DNA of 64,000 bases from assembly GCF_013836145.1 (NCBI RefSeq), contig NZ_CP057483.1:2480001-2544000 (forward strand), in the 5' to 3' direction. Positions 17,710 to 26,118 of this stretch are shown here, one piece after another. Both the position numbers and the translations under genes were made by a program. This DNA is from Citrobacter sp. RHB25-C09 (GTDB taxonomy: Bacteria; Pseudomonadota; Gammaproteobacteria; Enterobacterales; Enterobacteriaceae). The notes below the pieces were generated by a model. It was given only the letters and a program-made list of their open reading frames with translations, was not told the DNA's origin and did no database searches. Each line of letters opens with the position of its first letter. The first letter of the stretch is position 1.

Positions 17710-18372
17710 ATGCTGCGCATTATCGATACAGAAACCTGTGGCCTTCAGGGCGGGATCGTTGAGATCGCCTCTGTCGATGTGGTTGACGGTAAAATTGTGA
17801 ACCCGATGAGCCACCTTGTGCGCCCTGACTGCCCTATTTCTCCACAGGCCATGGCGATTCATCGAATCACCGAGTCGATGGTGGCGGATAAACCGTGGAT
17901 TGAAGAGATCATACCTCACTACTACGGCAGCGAATGGTACGTTGCGCATAACGCCAGTTTTGACCGCCGCGTACTGCCAGAAATGCCGGGCGAGTGGATC
18001 TGCACCATGAAGCTCTCCCGCCGTCTGTGGCCGGGCATTAAATACAGCAACATGGCGTTGTATAAATCCCGCAAGCTGAACGTACAGACCCCGCAGGGGT
18101 TACATCATCACCGCGCCTTGTACGACTGCTACATCACAGCTGCGCTGCTTATCGATATCATGAACACCTCCGGCTGGTCCGCAGAACAGATGGCTGACAT
18201 TACCGGGCGTCCTGCTTTGCTGACGACCTTTACCTTCGGTAAATACCGTGGGAAAGCGGTTTCAGAAGTTGCCGAACGCGATCCGGGCTATCTGCGCTGG
18301 TTATTTAATAACCTTGACAGCATGAGCCCGGAACTGCGTTTGACGCTCAAGCATTATCTGGATAACGCCTGA
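17710..18372 (+). CDS. exoX: ExoX, exodeoxyribonuclease X
   Basis: 220-residue DnaQ-superfamily 3'–5' exonuclease that acts on single- and double-stranded DNA in recombination and mismatch repair. The DEDD motifs are visible: IIDTETCG at residues 4–11, AHNASFDRR near 80, and HHHRALYDCYIT near 139–150. A C-terminal KYRGKAV…GYLRWL segment follows, as in other DnaQ-like proteins. The ATG at 17710 gives the E. coli length; GGAG at 17699–17702. Its last 19 bases overlap the end of convergent ptrB. Confidence 0.95.
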   Translation: MLRIIDTETCGLQGGIVEIASVDVVDGKIVNPMSHLVRPDCPISPQAMAIHRITESMVADKPWIEEIIPHYYGSEWYVAHNASFDRRVLPEMPGEWICTMKLSRRLWPGIKYSNMALYKSRKLNVQTPQGLHHHRALYDCYITAALLIDIMNTSGWSAEQMADITGRPALLTTFTFGKYRGKAVSEVAERDPGYLRWLFNNLDSMSPELRLTLKHYLDNA

Positions 18373-20429
18373 ATACCGCCCTGCCCAGGCAGCGTCCCTT
18401 GCGCCAGACCAATCAGAAAAGCGAACTCCAGCGCCACCCCTTCCCAGGATTTAAAACGCCCTGATTTACCGCCATGTCCGGAATCCATATCCGTACAGAG
18501 TAACAGCAGATTATCATCGGTCTTTAACTCTCGCAGTTTTGCTACCCATTTTGCCGGTTCCCAGTATTGCACCTGGGAGTCATGTAATCCCGTCGTGACC
18601 AACATGTGTGGATAGCGCTGCGCCCGAACGTTGTCATAGGGGCTGTAGCTTTTCATGTAGGCGTAGTATTGCGGATCTTTGGGATTCCCCCACTCTTCAA
18701 ACTCTCCGGTGGTCAGCGGAATAGACTCGTCGAGCATGGTCGTGACCACATCGACAAACGGGACCTGGGCGATAACGCCGTGGAACAACTCCGGACGCTC
18801 GTTAATCGCCACACCCATTAGCATTCCTCCGGCACTGCCTCCCATCGCGTAACATAGCGAGGGCGAGCCGTAGCCCTGAGCTAACAGCGCATCACAGGCA
18901 TCAAGATAGTCATTAAAGGTATTTCGTTTTTTCAGGAATTTCCCGTCTTCATACCATTGCTGTCCCAGTTCTCCCCCGCCCCGGACGTGGACAATGGCGT
19001 AAACAAATCCGCGATCGAGCAGACTCAGCCGACTTGCGCTGAAATCAGCGTCCATGGAAGAACCATAGGAACCGTAGCCGTAAACCAGGATGGGGTTTTG
19101 CCCCTTGCGGAAATATTTCTGATGATAGACCAGCGAGACAGGCACCTCGACGCCGTCACGGGCGGTGATCCACACATGCTCACTGCGATAGCAGGCGGAG
19201 TCAAACCCTGGCACCTCAGTTTGTTTAATGACCCGCCGCTCACCGGTATCCATGTCCAGCTCAAACAAGGTGTCTGGTGTGGTCATAGACGAGTAACCAT
19301 AGCGCAGACGTGAGGTTTCGGGTTCTGGATTATAAGCAAGCCAGGTGACATACGCCGGATCATCGAAGGCAATACCGACGACTTCCCGCGTTTTACGATT
19401 GATCTGGCGCAGGCTGGTCAGGCCGCGCTGACGCTCCTCAACCACCAGCCAGTCGGTAAACAACGTAAATCCTTCCAGCATTATTGCGTCACGCGCCGGG
19501 ATCAGCGTTTCCCACTGCTTTTCATCACGCACACGACTGCGGTATAGGCCAAAGTTTTTACCTTCCCGATTCGAGCGCAGATAAAACTTATGCTGGTAGT
19601 GGTCAAGGCTGTATTCATGATCTTTACGGCGGGGCAAGAACACAAACGGCTCGGCGTCGGCCAGCGCCGCATCAAGGAGTAACACCTCCGTGGTCGTTGC
19701 GCTGCCCAGATGTATCACGACGAAGTGTTGGGAAGTGGTTTTATGTAAACTGACGTAGAACGTATCGTCTTTCTCTTCGTAAATCAGTTCATCCTGCGAG
19801 GACGGCGTTCCGATAGTATGCCGCCATACCTGATAGGGCAGTAGTGTCGTGGCATGTTTGCGCACGTAATAAAAGGTCAACGAGTCATTTGCCCAGACAA
19901 ACTCGGGTGCGACGTTATCAAGCATCTCCGGGTACCAGTTGCCGCTTTGCAAATTTCGAAAACGGATCCCGTACTGTCGACGTGAGAGATAATCCTCGGC
20001 GAGCGCCATGATGCTGTTGTCCGGCGTGATCGCCAGCCCACCCAGAGTATAAAATTCGCTGTGAGCCGCCCGTTTGTTCGCATCGATCAGCGTTTCCCAC
20101 TCGTCCCACTCCTCGGTTAACGCTGATTGTCGCTGGTATATCGCATATTCACACCCAGGTTCATAAACGTGTCGATAACGATACCCGTTCTTCACATAAG
20201 GCGCGGAGACTTCCCGAGGTGGAATGCGGTCGATGATCTCTTTCAGCACACGATCCTGCAACGCTTGTTGCCCGGACATCACACGATGCCCATAGCTATT
20301 TTCCTCGTTCAGGTAGTCAAGCACTTCTGGCTGCGAGCGGGTATCGTCTCGCAGCCAATAATAGTCATCAATGCGGGTATCGCCATGCATGGTCATGGCG
20401 TGGGGGATACGTTTAGCTTTTGGCAGCAT
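18354..20429 (-). CDS. ptrB: PtrB, oligopeptidase B (protease II)
   Basis: 691-residue serine oligopeptidase of family S9A, cutting after Arg and Lys in short peptides. N-terminal beta-propeller then the alpha/beta-hydrolase domain with nucleophile motif GGSAGGM near residue 530 and the catalytic His in DSGHGGKSG near 650. It is about five residues longer than E. coli PtrB (686), because its C-terminus ends GQGGIQALSR instead of the E. coli tail; this extension runs into exoX on the other strand. Cytoplasmic, monocistronic. Confidence 0.95.
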   Translation of the reverse strand: MLPKAKRIPHAMTMHGDTRIDDYYWLRDDTRSQPEVLDYLNEENSYGHRVMSGQQALQDRVLKEIIDRIPPREVSAPYVKNGYRYRHVYEPGCEYAIYQRQSALTEEWDEWETLIDANKRAAHSEFYTLGGLAITPDNSIMALAEDYLSRRQYGIRFRNLQSGNWYPEMLDNVAPEFVWANDSLTFYYVRKHATTLLPYQVWRHTIGTPSSQDELIYEEKDDTFYVSLHKTTSQHFVVIHLGSATTTEVLLLDAALADAEPFVFLPRRKDHEYSLDHYQHKFYLRSNREGKNFGLYRSRVRDEKQWETLIPARDAIMLEGFTLFTDWLVVEERQRGLTSLRQINRKTREVVGIAFDDPAYVTWLAYNPEPETSRLRYGYSSMTTPDTLFELDMDTGERRVIKQTEVPGFDSACYRSEHVWITARDGVEVPVSLVYHQKYFRKGQNPILVYGYGSYGSSMDADFSASRLSLLDRGFVYAIVHVRGGGELGQQWYEDGKFLKKRNTFNDYLDACDALLAQGYGSPSLCYAMGGSAGGMLMGVAINERPELFHGVIAQVPFVDVVTTMLDESIPLTTGEFEEWGNPKDPQYYAYMKSYSPYDNVRAQRYPHMLVTTGLHDSQVQYWEPAKWVAKLRELKTDDNLLLLCTDMDSGHGGKSGRFKSWEGVALEFAFLIGLAQGTLPGQGGIQALSR

Positions 20430-20517
20430 CTCATTGTTCTTTCGTCTTTAAACATCTTCTAAGGGTGGCAAAAGACACGAATGATGCAAGCGAAACATGC
20501 TGCGTTTTACGTTTTTG

Positions 20518-21180
20518 TTAGCCCGGCAGAGCCTGTTTTTGCTGCTGCAAATCCTGTTCGATCCCTTCCCGCACCTCTTGCGGGATCTTCAGCGCATCGC
20601 CCAACGCATTCAGATAGCTACGTTCCATAAAGTGGTCAATATCAATCGCAGCACAGCTCAGGAAATAAATTTCCAGCGCTTCTTCTTCATTGCGAATGCC
20701 CTGTGCCAGACGCTGCGGATCCAGCGGCTGTTCAATCGCCTGTTCGATAAAAACGCGGCCCTGTTCTTCCACACCGGCTTCGCGAAGTTGCTGCTCGATG
20801 ACCATCCGCTCGTTGGCATCAATATGACCATCGCTTTTTGCTGCAAAAACCAGCGCGAGGATAAGGCGCTCGGTTCGCACATCCAGCGGTGAGCTTTGGC
20901 GACCAAACTGCGGTTCATCCTGATGTGCGGTGCGTACCTTATCTTTATATTTGTTCCACAAAACAGTCCCTGCCACCGCGCCGCCGCCCACCAACAGCGC
21001 ACTGGTGCCATATTTGCTTAATAATTTACGTGATGATTTATTGGCAAGCAGTAACCCCGCCAGTCCGCCTAACGCGCCAGGCACCAGGAGTTTACCCAGG
21101 CCTTGATCGGCTGATGACGATGACAACGACGAACCGTTTTGTCCGAGAAGAGATTGTAATTGATTTAGCCAGTTAGCCAT
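20518..21180 (-). CDS. yebE: YebE, DUF533 inner-membrane protein
   Basis: 220 residues from MANWLNQLQSLLGQ, close to E. coli YebE (219). A Gly-rich stretch near residues 30–75 includes two hydrophobic segments; the C-terminal half is a DUF533/TerB-like helical domain. E. coli yebE is controlled by the CpxAR envelope-stress system. Upstream in-frame codons to 21267 lack homology. Function is unknown. Confidence 0.92.
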   Translation of the reverse strand: MANWLNQLQSLLGQNGSSLSSSSADQGLGKLLVPGALGGLAGLLLANKSSRKLLSKYGTSALLVGGGAVAGTVLWNKYKDKVRTAHQDEPQFGRQSSPLDVRTERLILALVFAAKSDGHIDANERMVIEQQLREAGVEEQGRVFIEQAIEQPLDPQRLAQGIRNEEEALEIYFLSCAAIDIDHFMERSYLNALGDALKIPQEVREGIEQDLQQQKQALPG

Positions 21181-21276
21181 TTTTTGCCCCTCAAGTACTG
21201 ACGATAGATCGTCACAGCGTACCCAAGGGGATGTCAGGAATTGTCTATTTTGACAAAAGATGCGCAAATTATCGTG

Positions 21277-21630
21277 CTAGCGGGGCTGGTATTCTGCGGT
21301 TCCGGCTTTGCAATCCACCGTGACCTGATAATGGATGTCCGCACTTTTACCCCTTACGGTCAAGGGCACGGTCCATTTCCCGTCCTGGCCAGTGATTTCT
21401 TTCGGGTTTACCCAAGCCACCGGATCGGCCTGCCCGACCTGTTTTTGATCGTCAGCCCAACGCACAATGCGGTTTTGCTGATAATCTCGCTTAACGCTGG
21501 CTGCGATGCCATCGGCGTCCAGGCCATCACAGCCTGGAAATTTGACCGTCTTACTTTCTGTGTTAGCCGCAAAGGCTGAGACGCTGGCGGATAACAGCAG
21601 CAGACTCAACAGCGTTCCTCTTGTATTCAT
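21277..21630 (-). CDS. yebF: YebF, secreted small protein
   Basis: 117 residues with a signal peptide (MNTRGTLLSLLLLSASVSAFA, cut before ANTES) and a mature domain with two cysteines that form a disulfide (FPGCDGL and VDCKAG). In E. coli YebF crosses the outer membrane through OmpF/OmpC and reaches the medium. It lies about 96 bases downstream of its neighbour yebG start side and 47 bases before its promoter-proximal partner yebG's stop, in the same direction. Confidence 0.92.
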   Translation of the reverse strand: MNTRGTLLSLLLLSASVSAFAANTESKTVKFPGCDGLDADGIAASVKRDYQQNRIVRWADDQKQVGQADPVAWVNPKEITGQDGKWTVPLTVRGKSADIHYQVTVDCKAGTAEYQPR

Positions 21631-21697
21631 ACTTGTCTCCTGAGCACATTGATTCAGCAAAAAGCATGGTACAAAACGTCAGGAGCGCAAGTCAGAA

Positions 21698-21988
21698 TCA
21701 GGCAGCCTGTGAATCTTCTTCGCCCTGTCCGTTTTCTTCAACGGCCTGAGGAGAAGGCAATTTACCGGTTTTCAGGATCGTGCTCAGCACATCTTTGTGC
21801 TCCGCCAGCCACAGAGACAGCGCTTCGCGTTGTTCATCTTCAAGAGCCAATGGGGATTGCTCTAGCCACGTATCGAGCAGATCTGCTGTATCCAGCATCT
21901 TGTCATACGCATCCGCTTCCTTCTTGCTGGTAAATGACATTTTTTCCTCACCTTCACGAATGACGACGTATTTAATTTCAACCGCCAT
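21698..21988 (-). CDS. yebG: YebG, DNA-damage-inducible protein
   Basis: 96 residues, the same length as E. coli YebG, starting MAVEIKYVVIREGEEKMSF. It is a small acidic SOS-induced protein with no proven biochemical role. A perfect LexA box 19 bases upstream of the start (22007–22026) confirms both start and regulation. The frame extends upstream to 22051 but that would place the operator inside the gene. Confidence 0.94.
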   Translation of the reverse strand: MAVEIKYVVIREGEEKMSFTSKKEADAYDKMLDTADLLDTWLEQSPLALEDEQREALSLWLAEHKDVLSTILKTGKLPSPQAVEENGQGEEDSQAA

Positions 21989-22006
21989 AATGCAGCCTCT
22001 CAATAT

Positions 22007-22026
22007 TACTGTAATTATGTACAGTA
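22007..22026. promoter_or_regulatory. LexA (SOS) operator of yebG
   Basis: TACTGT-N8-ACAGTA, a perfect CTGT…ACAG palindrome with the consensus 8-base centre, just upstream of yebG. Confidence 0.93.
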
Positions 22027-22068
22027 TATTGCATTTTGCCTGCGAAATCAACCCACCAATAAAGACAT

Positions 22069-22084
22069 ACGCAAACGTTTTCGT
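22069..22084. promoter_or_regulatory. PurR operator of purT
   Basis: ACGCAAACGTTTTCGT matches the PurR consensus ACGCAAACGTTTGCGT at 15 of 16 bases, 37 bases before purT. Confidence 0.92.
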
Positions 22085-22120
22085 TTATACTGCTGGCACT
22101 TTTTTCAGGGGAGTTTTTTC

Positions 22121-23299
22121 ATGACGCTATTAGGCACTGCGCTGCGTCCGGCAGCAACTCGGGTTATGTTATTGGGATCAGGCGAACTGGGCAAAGAAGT
22201 GGCAATTGAATGCCAGCGTCTGGGCGTTGAAGTGATCGCTGTCGATCGCTATGCCGATGCGCCTGCCATGCATGTGGCCCATCGTTCTCACGTCATCAAT
22301 ATGCTGGATGGCGAAGCGCTGCGTCGGGTCGTTGAACTGGAAAAACCAGATTATATTGTGCCGGAAATCGAAGCTATCGCCACCGATATGCTGATTGCAC
22401 TTGAGCAGGAAGGGAAAAAAGTCGTGCCCTGCGCCCGAGCGACAAAGCTAACCATGAACCGTGAGGGCATCCGCCGTCTTGCGGCAGAAGAGTTAGCACT
22501 CCCTACCTCCTCTTTCCGTTTTGCCGACAGCGAAGCGACCTTCCGTGATGCTGTCGCAGAAATAGGCTATCCCTGCATTGTAAAGCCGGTGATGAGCTCC
22601 TCGGGTAAAGGACAGAGTTTTATCCGCTCCGCTGAACAATTGGCTGAGGCATGGGAATATGCCCAACAGGGTGGTCGCGCTGGCGCGGGTCGGGTGATTG
22701 TCGAAGGCGTCGTGAAGTTCGATTTTGAAATTACGCTATTAACCGTCAGCGCGGTCGATGGCGTCCATTTTTGCGCTCCGGTGGGACATCGTCAGGAAGA
22801 TGGTGATTACCGTGAATCCTGGCAACCGCAGCAAATGAGCCCGCTGGCGCGGGAACGTGCGGAAGAAATTGCCCGTAAGGTGGTTCTGGCGCTAGGCGGC
22901 TACGGACTGTTCGGCGTGGAGCTGTTTGTCTGCGGTGATGAGGTCATTTTCAGCGAGGTGTCTCCGCGCCCGCATGATACCGGCATGGTAACGCTCATTT
23001 CTCAGGATCTGTCAGAATTTGCCCTACATGTCCGCGCTTTTCTCGGCTTGCCGGTTGGTGCCATTCGTCAATATGGACCAGCGGCTTCAGCTGTCATTTT
23101 GCCGAGATTGACCAGTCAGAACGTTACGTTTGATAACGTGCAGAGTGCGGTTGGCGCAGGTTTGCAGGTTCGATTTTTTGGAAAGCCGGAGATTGACGGA
23201 ACGCGTCGTCTGGGCGTGGCGTTAGCCACTGGGGAAAGTGTTGATGAGGCGGTGATAAGAGCGAAAGAGGCCGCCGGTCAGGTCATCGTCAACGGATAA
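22121..23299 (+). CDS. purT: PurT, formate-dependent GAR transformylase (phosphoribosylglycinamide formyltransferase 2)
   Basis: 392-residue ATP-grasp enzyme that uses formate and ATP to formylate glycinamide ribonucleotide in purine synthesis. N-terminal Rossmann-like part with LLGSGELGKEV (residues 18–28), ATP-grasp core with KPVMSSSGKGQS near 155–166, and metal-binding EVSPRPHDTG near 279–288. Same length as E. coli PurT. The ATG at 22121 is preceded by GGGGAG. PurR represses it through the operator just upstream. Confidence 0.96.
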   Translation: MTLLGTALRPAATRVMLLGSGELGKEVAIECQRLGVEVIAVDRYADAPAMHVAHRSHVINMLDGEALRRVVELEKPDYIVPEIEAIATDMLIALEQEGKKVVPCARATKLTMNREGIRRLAAEELALPTSSFRFADSEATFRDAVAEIGYPCIVKPVMSSSGKGQSFIRSAEQLAEAWEYAQQGGRAGAGRVIVEGVVKFDFEITLLTVSAVDGVHFCAPVGHRQEDGDYRESWQPQQMSPLARERAEEIARKVVLALGGYGLFGVELFVCGDEVIFSEVSPRPHDTGMVTLISQDLSEFALHVRAFLGLPVGAIRQYGPAASAVILPRLTSQNVTFDNVQSAVGAGLQVRFFGKPEIDGTRRLGVALATGESVDEAVIRAKEAAGQVIVNG

Positions 23300-23307
23300 T
23301 GCAAAAT

Positions 23308-23386
23308 GCCTGATGGCGACACCAACACGACTTACCAGGCCTACATAAGCAACATATAGGCCCGATAAGCGTAACGCCATCAGGCA
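23308..23386. repeat. REP/BIME element between purT and eda
   Basis: Two inverted GCCTGATGGCG-type units facing each other (GCCTGATGGCG … CGCCATCAGGC), typical of enterobacterial repetitive extragenic palindromes between convergent genes. Confidence 0.85.
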
Positions 23387-23395
23387 ATTAACGAC

Positions 23396-24037
23396 TTATG
23401 ACTTCGCGCCTTCTACCGCTTCGCGCGCCAGACGTGTGATGCGATCCCAGTCACCCGCTTCCAGCGCATCGTTCGGTACCAGCCATGAGCCCCCGATACA
23501 CAGGACACTTTTCAGCGCCAGGTAGTCACGGTAGTTGGCCGGGGAGATACCGCCCGTCGGGCAGAAACGAACCTGAGAGAACGGCCCTGCGATAGCCTGT
23601 AGCGCCTTAGTACCGCCGTTAGCTTCCGCCGGGAAGAATTTGAACTCTTTCAGACCGTAGTCCATGCCCAGCATCAGTTCAGAAACGGTGCTGATACCCG
23701 GGATCAGCGGAATAGTCCCTGCAGTCGCCGCTTTCAGCAGAGGCTCTGTCAGGCCAGGGCTGATGGCAAACTGCGCGCCTGCTTCGGTCACTTCAGCCAG
23801 TTGCTGCGCGTTCAGAACCGTACCTGCACCGATGATCGCTTCCGGCACTTCTTTGGCGATAGCACGGATAGCATCCATCGCACACGCGGTACGCAGGGTG
23901 ACCTCAAGCACGCGGACACCACCTGCAACCAGCGCTTTAGCCATCGGCACCGCGTGTTCCAGTTTATTCACCACAATCACCGGGACAACCGGGCCGGTGG
24001 TCAGGATTGCTTCTGCACTTGTTTTCCAGTTTTTCAT
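23396..24037 (-). CDS. eda: Eda, KDPG/KHG aldolase
   Basis: 213-residue class I aldolase splitting 2-keto-3-deoxy-6-phosphogluconate into pyruvate and glyceraldehyde-3-phosphate, the last step of the Entner–Doudoroff pathway. The Schiff-base lysine sits in KEFKFFPAEANGG near residue 133 and the catalytic Glu in RVLEVTLRT near residue 45. The start MKNWKTSAEA at 24037 matches E. coli. It follows edd by 35 bases in the edd-eda operon. Confidence 0.97.
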   Translation of the reverse strand: MKNWKTSAEAILTTGPVVPVIVVNKLEHAVPMAKALVAGGVRVLEVTLRTACAMDAIRAIAKEVPEAIIGAGTVLNAQQLAEVTEAGAQFAISPGLTEPLLKAATAGTIPLIPGISTVSELMLGMDYGLKEFKFFPAEANGGTKALQAIAGPFSQVRFCPTGGISPANYRDYLALKSVLCIGGSWLVPNDALEAGDWDRITRLAREAVEGAKS

Positions 24038-24072
24038 CAGAGTTTTTCTCTCGCCTGATTGCAAAATGAGTC

Positions 24073-25884
24073 TTAAAAAGTGATACAGGTTGCGCCCTGC
24101 TCGGCGCCGGACAAGTTTTCACGCAATGCGCTAAACATCTCACGGCCCGTACCAACGCGCGATGCGCTGAGATCAGGGATATGCGGCTGGCGTGCGGCCA
24201 ACTCTGCGTCATCGACCAGCAGCGTTAATTCACCTGTCTGTCCATTCACACGAATGATGTCACCGTCGCGTACTTTTGCCAGCAGCCCACCGTCATAGGC
24301 TTCCGGAGTGACATGGATTGCCGAAGGCACTTTACCCGAAGCCCCAGACAGTCGTCCATCGGTCACTAACGCAATTTTGAAACAACGGTCCAATAATACA
24401 CCAAGCGGCGGCATGAGTTTATGTAATTCTGGCATTCCGTTCGCTTTTGGTCCCTGATGACGAACAACGACCACGCAGTCGCGATCCAATAGCCCCGCTT
24501 CAAACGCCGGTAACACATCATGCTGGCTTTCAAAGACAACCGCTGGCGCTTCGACGATCTGATTTTCAACCGGGACCGCCGAGGTCTTCATCACCGCACG
24601 ACCAAGGTTACCGCTTAATACTTTTGTCCCGCCGTGGTGGGAGAACGGTTTAGCAAAAGTTGCAATCACATTGCTGTCGAGAGACTGAGACGCGCCTTCA
24701 CGCCAGTCGAGCTCACCGTTGTTCAGCCACGGTTCCAGGGTGTAACGCTTCAGGCCAAAGCCAGCAACGGTATTTACATCTTCATGCAGAAGCCCTGCAC
24801 TGAGCAGTTCGCGCATCAGAACCGGCACACCGCCCGCCGCCTGAAAATGGTTAATATCTGCCGGGCCGTTTGGATACAGACGCGCCATCAGCGGCACGAT
24901 GTCTGAAAGATCGGAGAAATCATCCCAGTTAATCTGAATACCCGCCGCGCGCGCCATCGCCACCAGATGCATCGTGTGGTTGGTGGAACCGCCGGTTGCC
25001 AGCAGTGCGACGATGCCGTTCACCACCACTTTCTCGTCGATCATTTTACCGATCGGCATCCATTCATTACCGTTGCCGGTCAGACGAGTGACCTGACGTG
25101 CCGCTGCCGCCGTCAACGCTTCACGCAGTGGCGCGTCCGGGTGGACAAATGAGGAGCCCGGTAACTGCATCCCCATAAATTCCACTACCATCTGGTTGGT
25201 ATTGGCGGTGCCATAGAAAGTGCAGGTACCCGGCGCATGATAAGAAGCCGCTTCCGATTCCAGCAGCGCCATGCGATCGACTTTGCCTTCGGCGTACAGT
25301 TGACGGATACGGACTTTCTCTTTATTAGGCAGACCACTCGCCATGGGGCCTGACGGAACAAAAATGGCAGGCAGATGACCGAACGAGAGCGCTGCCATTG
25401 TCAGACCGGGTACAATTTTGTCGCACACGCCAAGGAACAGTGCGCCATCAAACATGTTATGTGACAGCCCCACCGCCGCCGACATCGCAATCACTTCACG
25501 ACTCAGCAGAGACAACTCCATTCCATCCTGCCCTTGTGTGACGCCATCGCACATCGCCGGGACACCGCCTGCAACCTGCCCCACCGCGTTTACCGCATGG
25601 AGCGCTTTGCGGATGATGTCCGGATAATACTCGTAAGGCTGATGAGCAGAGAGCATATCGTTATAAGAAGTCACGATCGCGATATTGTTACGCAGCATGC
25701 TTTTCAGTGCATCTTTATCTTCTGGCTGACAGGCTGCGAATCCATGTGCCAGATTTCCGCACGCCAGTTGTGAGCGATGAACCGTGGAGGATTTAGCCTG
25801 CTCAATACGAGCAAGATAGGCGGAACGAGTCTCGCGAGAGCGTTCAACGATGCGTTGTGTTACGCGTAACAAATTTGGATTCAT
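24073..25884 (-). CDS. edd: Edd, 6-phosphogluconate dehydratase
   Basis: 603-residue IlvD/Edd-family iron–sulfur dehydratase making KDPG from 6-phosphogluconate. Cluster-ligand cysteines appear in GVPAMCDGVTQG (near residue 110), FLGVCDK (near 152) and GTCTFYGTANTNQ (near 220). Same length as E. coli Edd. First gene of edd-eda; promoter and a GntR-type operator lie upstream, behind the zwf terminator. Confidence 0.97.
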   Translation of the reverse strand: MNPNLLRVTQRIVERSRETRSAYLARIEQAKSSTVHRSQLACGNLAHGFAACQPEDKDALKSMLRNNIAIVTSYNDMLSAHQPYEYYPDIIRKALHAVNAVGQVAGGVPAMCDGVTQGQDGMELSLLSREVIAMSAAVGLSHNMFDGALFLGVCDKIVPGLTMAALSFGHLPAIFVPSGPMASGLPNKEKVRIRQLYAEGKVDRMALLESEAASYHAPGTCTFYGTANTNQMVVEFMGMQLPGSSFVHPDAPLREALTAAAARQVTRLTGNGNEWMPIGKMIDEKVVVNGIVALLATGGSTNHTMHLVAMARAAGIQINWDDFSDLSDIVPLMARLYPNGPADINHFQAAGGVPVLMRELLSAGLLHEDVNTVAGFGLKRYTLEPWLNNGELDWREGASQSLDSNVIATFAKPFSHHGGTKVLSGNLGRAVMKTSAVPVENQIVEAPAVVFESQHDVLPAFEAGLLDRDCVVVVRHQGPKANGMPELHKLMPPLGVLLDRCFKIALVTDGRLSGASGKVPSAIHVTPEAYDGGLLAKVRDGDIIRVNGQTGELTLLVDDAELAARQPHIPDLSASRVGTGREMFSALRENLSGAEQGATCITF

Positions 25885-26006
25885 AGAGGCTCCTGAAATT
25901 TCTTTGTCGGGGCTACAGGTTTAACAGGTCGTTTCAGCAAGGTTAAAAATACTGAGAGCGCCTGTTAGCCGGAGCGCAAGGGCAAAAACGTTTCAGGCAG
26001 TGTAAT

Positions 26007-26040
26007 AAAAAAAGCCTCGCGGGTGAATCCACGCGAGGCT
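26007..26040 (-). terminator. Terminator downstream of zwf
   Basis: Stem AGCCTCGCG (26013–26021) with CGCGAGGCT (26032–26040) and, read on the - strand, a run of T (26007–26012). It lies between zwf and edd and would separate or attenuate read-through into edd-eda. Confidence 0.85.
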
Positions 26041-26078
26041 TAAAAGTGCAAAAATTATTCTACAAGCTGTGTTAGATC

Positions 26079-26094
26079 ATGTTACCGGTAAAAT
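26079..26094. promoter_or_regulatory. Probable GntR operator upstream of edd
   Basis: ATGTTACCGGTAAAAT resembles the GntR consensus (ATGTTA-N4-TAACAT). It lies between the zwf stop codon and the terminator. GntR repression of edd is known in E. coli; the exact site assignment here is by similarity. Confidence 0.65.
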
Positions 26095-26118
26095 AACCCT
26101 TAAGCGTTAGGAGGGATT

